From: Actinomycetes bacterium
GTDB taxonomy: Bacteria > Actinomycetota > Acidimicrobiia > Acidimicrobiales > Palsa-688
Direction of reading: 5' to 3'
DNA length: 7,959 bases
NCBI GenBank assembly: GCA_021811865.1
Contig: JAKAQB010000115.1
Coordinates: 1 to 7,959 of the forward strand
A model generated the notes under the pieces. The model was given only the letters and a program-made list of their open reading frames with translations. It was not told the origin of the DNA and ran no database searches. Positions 5,314-7,959 of the stretch are shown here, in pieces. The position numbers and the translations under genes are program-made. The first letter of the stretch is position 1; every line of letters starts with the position of its first letter.

Positions 5314-5706
5314 TCACGACAGAGACCCGCGCCGCTCGCCGCCCGGGAGGGCGGCAAGCCCGGGTTGCCGGCCGGCCGCTCGGGCGTGCCGGGGCCGGAC
5401 GCGCCCCTCCGAGAGGCCGACGCCTTCTCTCTGGAGTCGCCGGGTGTGCTCGGCCTCGAGGCCAGGGACGAGCCGGCCGGACGAGGTCACCACCCGCCAC
5501 CAGGGCAGCGAGTCGTCGGAGGCCGCCAGCAGCGCCCCGACCGCCCGAGCGGCGCCCGGGAAGCCGGCCTCCCTCGCCACCTCGCCGTAGGTCACGACCT
5601 CGCCCGGGCCGAGGGAGGCGAGCACCCGCCGCACCGAGTCGCCGAAGGCCGAGGGGGCCGCTCGGAGCGCCGCGCCACTTTCCCCACTGGCCGCGGCCTC
5701 AGGCAT
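5314..5706 (-). CDS. Alkyltransferase-like (ATL) protein, MGMT family without the active cysteine
   Basis: A 130-residue relative of the C-terminal domain of O6-alkylguanine-DNA alkyltransferase (PF01035). The core runs from about [12 protein letters not shown] (21-32) through [21 protein letters not shown] (37-57) to [13 protein letters not shown] (67-79). Tyr39/Tyr40-region and Arg54 (ARAVG, the helix-turn-helix arginine that probes DNA) are present. Where active enzymes have PCHRVV this has PWWRVV (68-73), so Cys is replaced by Trp69 and the relay His by Trp70. ATL proteins of this type bind O6-alkylguanine without repairing it and hand the lesion to nucleotide excision repair. The last 28 or so residues are an Arg-rich tail beyond the usual core. 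The start ATG overlaps the synthetase stop by 8 nt, which suggests translational coupling; no close ribosome binding site is seen. It is followed 29 nt later by the MBL gene. Confidence 0.85.
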   Translation of the reverse strand: MPEAAASGESGAALRAAPSAFGDSVRRVLASLGPGEVVTYGEVAREAGFPGAARAVGALLAASDDSLPWWRVVTSSGRLVPGLEAEHTRRLQREGVGLSEGRVRPRHARAAGRQPGLAALPGGERRGSLS

Positions 5707-7348
5707 GGCGCTCGCGAGCGACCTCCTCCAACCCGAGCAGCGCGATCGAACGCTCGCGCATCTCGACCTTTCGCACCTTGCCGGTCACGGTCATCGGGAA
5801 CTCCTCGACGACCTGGACGTAGCGGGGGATCTTGTAGTGGGCGAGCTGCCCCTCGCAGAAGAGGCGGAGGTCCTCCGCGCTGAGGGCGCCGGCACCCTCG
5901 CGAAGCTGCACCCAGGCGCACAGCTCCTCGCCGTAGCGTGCGTCGGGGACCCCGATCACCTGGGCGTCGACGATGTCGGGGTGACGGTAGAGGAACTCCT
6001 CGATCTCACGGGGGTAGATGTTCTCGCCCCCCCGGATCACGAGGTCCTTGATCCGCCCGACGATGTTGACGTAGCCGTCGTCCCGCATCACCGCCAGGTC
6101 GCCAGTGTGCATCCAGCCGACGGCGTCGATCGCCTCGGCGGTCGCCTCGGGGTTCTCGAAGTACCCGAGCATGACCGAGTAGCCCCTCGTGCACAGCTCA
6201 CCGGGCTCGCCCCGCGCCACCATGGCCCCTGTGGCGGGATCGCACACCTTCACCTCGAGGTGGGGCATCACGCGTCCGACCGTCGCCGTCCGGCGGTCGA
6301 GGTCGTCGTCGCGCCGGGTCTGGGTGGAGACCGGGGAGGTCTCGGTCATGCCGTAGCAGATGGCGACCTCGCTCATGTTCATCTCCGAGATGACCCGCTT
6401 CATCACCTCGACGGGGCAGGGCGAGCCGGCCATGATGCCCGTCCGCAGGCTGGAGAGGTCGTAGGAGGAGAAGCCGGGGTCGTTCAGCTCGGCGATGAAC
6501 ATGGTGGGCACCCCGTACAGCGAGGTGCAGCGCTCCTCGACCACCGTCTCGAGGGTGGCGACCGGGTCGAAGCTCGGGGCCGGGATCACGATGCACGAGC
6601 CGTGCGCCGTCGCGCCGAGGTTGCCCATCACCATCCCGAAGCAGTGGTAGAAGGGCACAGGGAGGCAGACCCGGTCGTTCTCGTCGTAGCCGAGCAGCTC
6701 GGTGACGAAGTAGCCGTTGTTCAAGATGTTGTGGTGCGAGAGCGTGGCGCCCTTCGGGAAGCCCGTCGTCCCGGAGGTGTACTGGATGTTGATCGGGTCG
6801 TCGGGGTCGAGGGAGGCGGCTCGGGCGTCGAGGGCCTCCTCGTCCACCGCCTCGGACCTGGCGACCAGCTCGTCGTAGCCGGGGGTGCCGATGATCACGA
6901 CCTCGCCGAGCGCACCGCAGCGCGGGGCGACCTCGGCCACCATGGCCGGGTAGTCCGCCCGCCCGGTGGCCGAGGCGGCGACGAGCATGCGGATGCCCGA
7001 CTGGTTGAGCACGTACTCGAGCTCGTGGGTGCGATAGGACGGGTTGACGTTGACGAGGATTGCGCCGACCATCGCCGTCGCGTACTGGAGGAGCACCCAC
7101 TCGGCGCAGTTCGGAGACCAGATCCCGATCCGGTCTCTCGCCTCGATGCCACTCGCGAGCAGCGCCCGTGCGAGCCGGCGGACGTCCCGACCCAGCTCGG
7201 CGTAGGTCCACCTGCGGCCGGAGGGCCGGTCGACGAGGGCGGGGCGGTCGGGGAAGCGGGCGGTCGTCGCCTCGAAGTTGGCGCCGATGGTCTCGCCGAG
7301 CAACGAGACGTCGGAGGTCCCCGATGCGTACGAGAGCAACCGACCCAT
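5699..7348 (-). CDS. AMP-forming acyl-CoA synthetase (ANL superfamily, FadD/ACSF2-like)
   Basis: A 549-residue full-length fatty or medium-chain acyl-CoA ligase: acid + ATP + CoA gives acyl-CoA + AMP + PPi. Motifs run in order: phosphate loop [16 protein letters not shown] (190-205, Lys200), [13 protein letters not shown] (233-245), YGMTETSP (332-339), GWMHTGD (411-417), [16 protein letters not shown] (431-446) and the catalytic Lys524 in TVTGKVRK. Nothing essential is missing. The FYHCFGMV and YGMTE versions resemble the ACSF2 / mycobacterial FadD35-like branch; chain length cannot be assigned. ATG 7348 is preceded by AAGGGAGG with a 5-nt gap (7354-7361), and a promoter candidate lies at 7385-7413. 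The 3' end overlaps the ATL gene by 8 nt, making this the first gene of a probable synthetase-ATL-MBL operon. Codon use is extremely GC3-rich: about 56 of the first 60 codons end in G/C. Confidence 0.93.
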   Translation of the reverse strand: MGRLLSYASGTSDVSLLGETIGANFEATTARFPDRPALVDRPSGRRWTYAELGRDVRRLARALLASGIEARDRIGIWSPNCAEWVLLQYATAMVGAILVNVNPSYRTHELEYVLNQSGIRMLVAASATGRADYPAMVAEVAPRCGALGEVVIIGTPGYDELVARSEAVDEEALDARAASLDPDDPINIQYTSGTTGFPKGATLSHHNILNNGYFVTELLGYDENDRVCLPVPFYHCFGMVMGNLGATAHGSCIVIPAPSFDPVATLETVVEERCTSLYGVPTMFIAELNDPGFSSYDLSSLRTGIMAGSPCPVEVMKRVISEMNMSEVAICYGMTETSPVSTQTRRDDDLDRRTATVGRVMPHLEVKVCDPATGAMVARGEPGELCTRGYSVMLGYFENPEATAEAIDAVGWMHTGDLAVMRDDGYVNIVGRIKDLVIRGGENIYPREIEEFLYRHPDIVDAQVIGVPDARYGEELCAWVQLREGAGALSAEDLRLFCEGQLAHYKIPRYVQVVEEFPMTVTGKVRKVEMRERSIALLGLEEVARERHA

Positions 7349-7384
7349 CGAAGCCTCCCTTTGTGACCATCCCGTGTGAGCGAG

Positions 7385-7413
7385 ACGTTAGGCGGGGGAG
7401 CGGCTCCTGTCAC
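7385..7413 (-). promoter_or_regulatory. Sigma-70 type promoter candidate for the acyl-CoA synthetase operon
   Basis: On the - strand GTGACA (7408-7413, five of six bases of TTGACA) is followed by a 17-bp spacer and TAACGT (7385-7390). The latter fits the TAnnnT form of actinobacterial -10 boxes. Transcription would start near 7378, giving a leader of about 30 nt that contains the ribosome binding site. The spacer includes the interrupted palindrome GGAGC-N-GCTCC (7397-7407), a possible operator. The boxes and spacing are seen directly; activity is inferred. Confidence 0.45.
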
Positions 7414-7452
7414 GACCCGACGCGCCGGCGGGCGGCCCCGGTTGCCGGAGCG

Positions 7453-7641
7453 TCACAGCCTCGCCAGGCGGGCGGAGGTGCGGGGCCGGTCGCCCGCCCT
7501 CGTTGGCGGCACCCAGCTCGAGCGGCGGGCGGCCACGACCGACCCAACCGCTCCCGAGACCAGCATCGGGAGGAGGCTGTCCCACGACCAGGCGCTCCCG
7601 CCCCGCTTCAGCTCGAAGGGTGCGCAGACGGCTTCGATCAT
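7453..7641 (-). CDS. Doubtful small hypothetical protein
   Basis: A 62-residue frame starting MIEAVCAPFELKRGG, with one hydrophobic stretch (SLLPMLVSGAVGSVVAA, about residues 22-38) and a basic Arg-rich tail. By hand count 57 of 62 codons end in G/C, and the second codon position looks the least GC-rich, which is the pattern of real genes here. Against it: no ribosome binding site before the ATG, no family I recognise, and the frame extends open upstream only to a stop at 7687-7689. It could be a small membrane protein, a decayed gene remnant or a chance frame. Confidence 0.2.
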   Translation of the reverse strand: MIEAVCAPFELKRGGSAWSWDSLLPMLVSGAVGSVVAARRSSWVPPTRAGDRPRTSARLARL

Positions 7642-7741
7642 CTGGCGGATCGGGACCAGGACGAGATCGTGGCGAGCGCCGAGCGGCTACCACGGGCCGG
7701 ACAGGACAGGTCCATGAACGCGGGCGGGCGCTCGCCTCGGC

Positions 7742-7959
7742 TCAGCCGCCCTCGCCGGCGAAGTCGATCTCCGCCGCGCTCAGCGTGGTGCCGCGGCGCC
7801 CGGGGGCGCTCTGCCACTGCCAGTAGAGGTTGGTGTGGGCGATGACCTGAGCCGGGGGCGGCGCACCGTACTCGGTCAGATCCTCGGTCGTGTGGGCGTC
7901 GCCCACGAGGGTGACGTCATAGCCGCGGGTGAACGCCCCGTGCAGCGTCGAAGATCGGA
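7742..7959 (-). CDS. Isochorismatase-family cysteine hydrolase, C-terminal part (5' end outside the window)
   Basis: A frame without a start inside the window enters from the right edge and ends at the TGA in 7742-7744. It gives 71 complete residues: RSSTLHGAFTRGYDVTLVGD, then AHTTEDLTEYGAPPPAQVIA, then HTNLYWQWQSAPGR and a short tail ending AEIDFAGEGG. The GYDVTLVGDAHTT strand-loop and HTNLYW are characteristic of isochorismatase-like hydrolases. In this family the nucleophilic Cys lies just before the R-S-T segment, so it should be one or two codons past the window edge. Family members hydrolyse isochorismate, nicotinamide, carbamoyl groups or similar; the substrate here cannot be told. It is on the same strand as the synthetase operon but 393 bp upstream, with a promoter candidate between, so probably a separate unit. 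Confidence 0.82.
   Translation of the reverse strand, partial: RSSTLHGAFTRGYDVTLVGDAHTTEDLTEYGAPPPAQVIAHTNLYWQWQSAPGRRGTTLSAAEIDFAGEGG

Larger units (their letters stand above)
7349..7741. other. 393-bp intergenic region between isochorismatase-like and acyl-CoA synthetase genes
   Basis: No confidently identified gene lies here. The part near 7349-7413 holds the synthetase ribosome binding site and a promoter candidate. The middle carries one weak - strand reading frame (7453-7641). The part behind the isochorismatase-like stop (7690-7741) has only a 4-bp GGAC/GTCC pairing and no convincing terminator. Several longer open frames exist on both strands, but they are Arg/Pro/Gly-rich and typical of chance frames in GC-rich DNA. 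Confidence 0.5.

Noticed and set aside
5285..5500. N-terminal extension of the MBL protein to 5500
   Set aside because: Arg/Pro-rich, overlaps the ATL gene in another frame, and the MBL fold plus a GGGAGG site place the start at 5284.
4571..5590. 339-codon open frame on the + strand over the MBL and ATL genes
   Set aside because: Arg/Pro/Gly/Asp-rich shadow of two recognised - strand genes.
5705..7366. 553-codon open frame on the + strand, antisense to the acyl-CoA synthetase
   Set aside because: It mirrors a gene with full ANL motifs; its translation is a low-complexity Asp/His/Val/Gly mix with no motif, a usual by-product of GC3-rich coding DNA.

Overview
The window is about 8 kb of very GC-rich, gene-dense DNA. 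It suggests an actinobacterium: codons strongly favour G/C at the third position, GTG starts are used, there is an actinobacterial Holin-X type membrane protein, and the -10 box of the best promoter candidate is TAACGT. I cannot name the genus. No tRNA, rRNA, CRISPR array, transposase or phage structural gene is visible.

Left block (1 to about 3961, + strand). This is a compact metabolic operon. It contains the C-terminal end of an MFS transporter, a GlcG/HbpS-like (DUF336) protein, and a two-subunit acid-CoA ligase related to succinyl-CoA synthetase (beta then alpha). The first three junctions are each exact 4-nt stop/start overlaps (ATGA, ATGA, GTGA). After a gap of roughly 150 bp comes a short-chain dehydrogenase/reductase (SDR). 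A perfect 18-bp hairpin directly behind the SDR stop closes the block. The ligase keeps the phosphohistidine and ATP-grasp signatures but has lost the motifs normally found around the succinate pocket. My reading is an uptake-and-activation route for an unidentified organic acid: the MFS protein imports it, the ligase makes its CoA thioester, and the SDR does a redox step on a hydroxyl or keto group. The substrate is not readable from the sequence.

Right block (about 4185 to 7959, - strand). In transcription order it holds the C-terminal end of an isochorismatase-family cysteine hydrolase cut by the window edge, then a 393-bp gap with a good promoter candidate. A run of an AMP-forming acyl-CoA synthetase, an alkyltransferase-like (ATL) DNA-lesion-binding protein and an MBLAC1-like metallo-beta-lactamase-fold protein follows. 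Last is a Holin-X membrane protein. The synthetase and ATL genes overlap by 8 nt and the ATL-MBL gap is 29 nt, so these three are probably one transcript. The MBL protein has His where the metal-bridging Asp of the fold is expected.

The two blocks converge on the hairpin at 3962-4003 and differ in base composition. In hand counts about 77-78% of codons end in G/C in the transporter and SDR, against about 93% at the start of the acyl-CoA synthetase. The left block may therefore have been acquired separately, with its edge near 4.0-4.2 kb.
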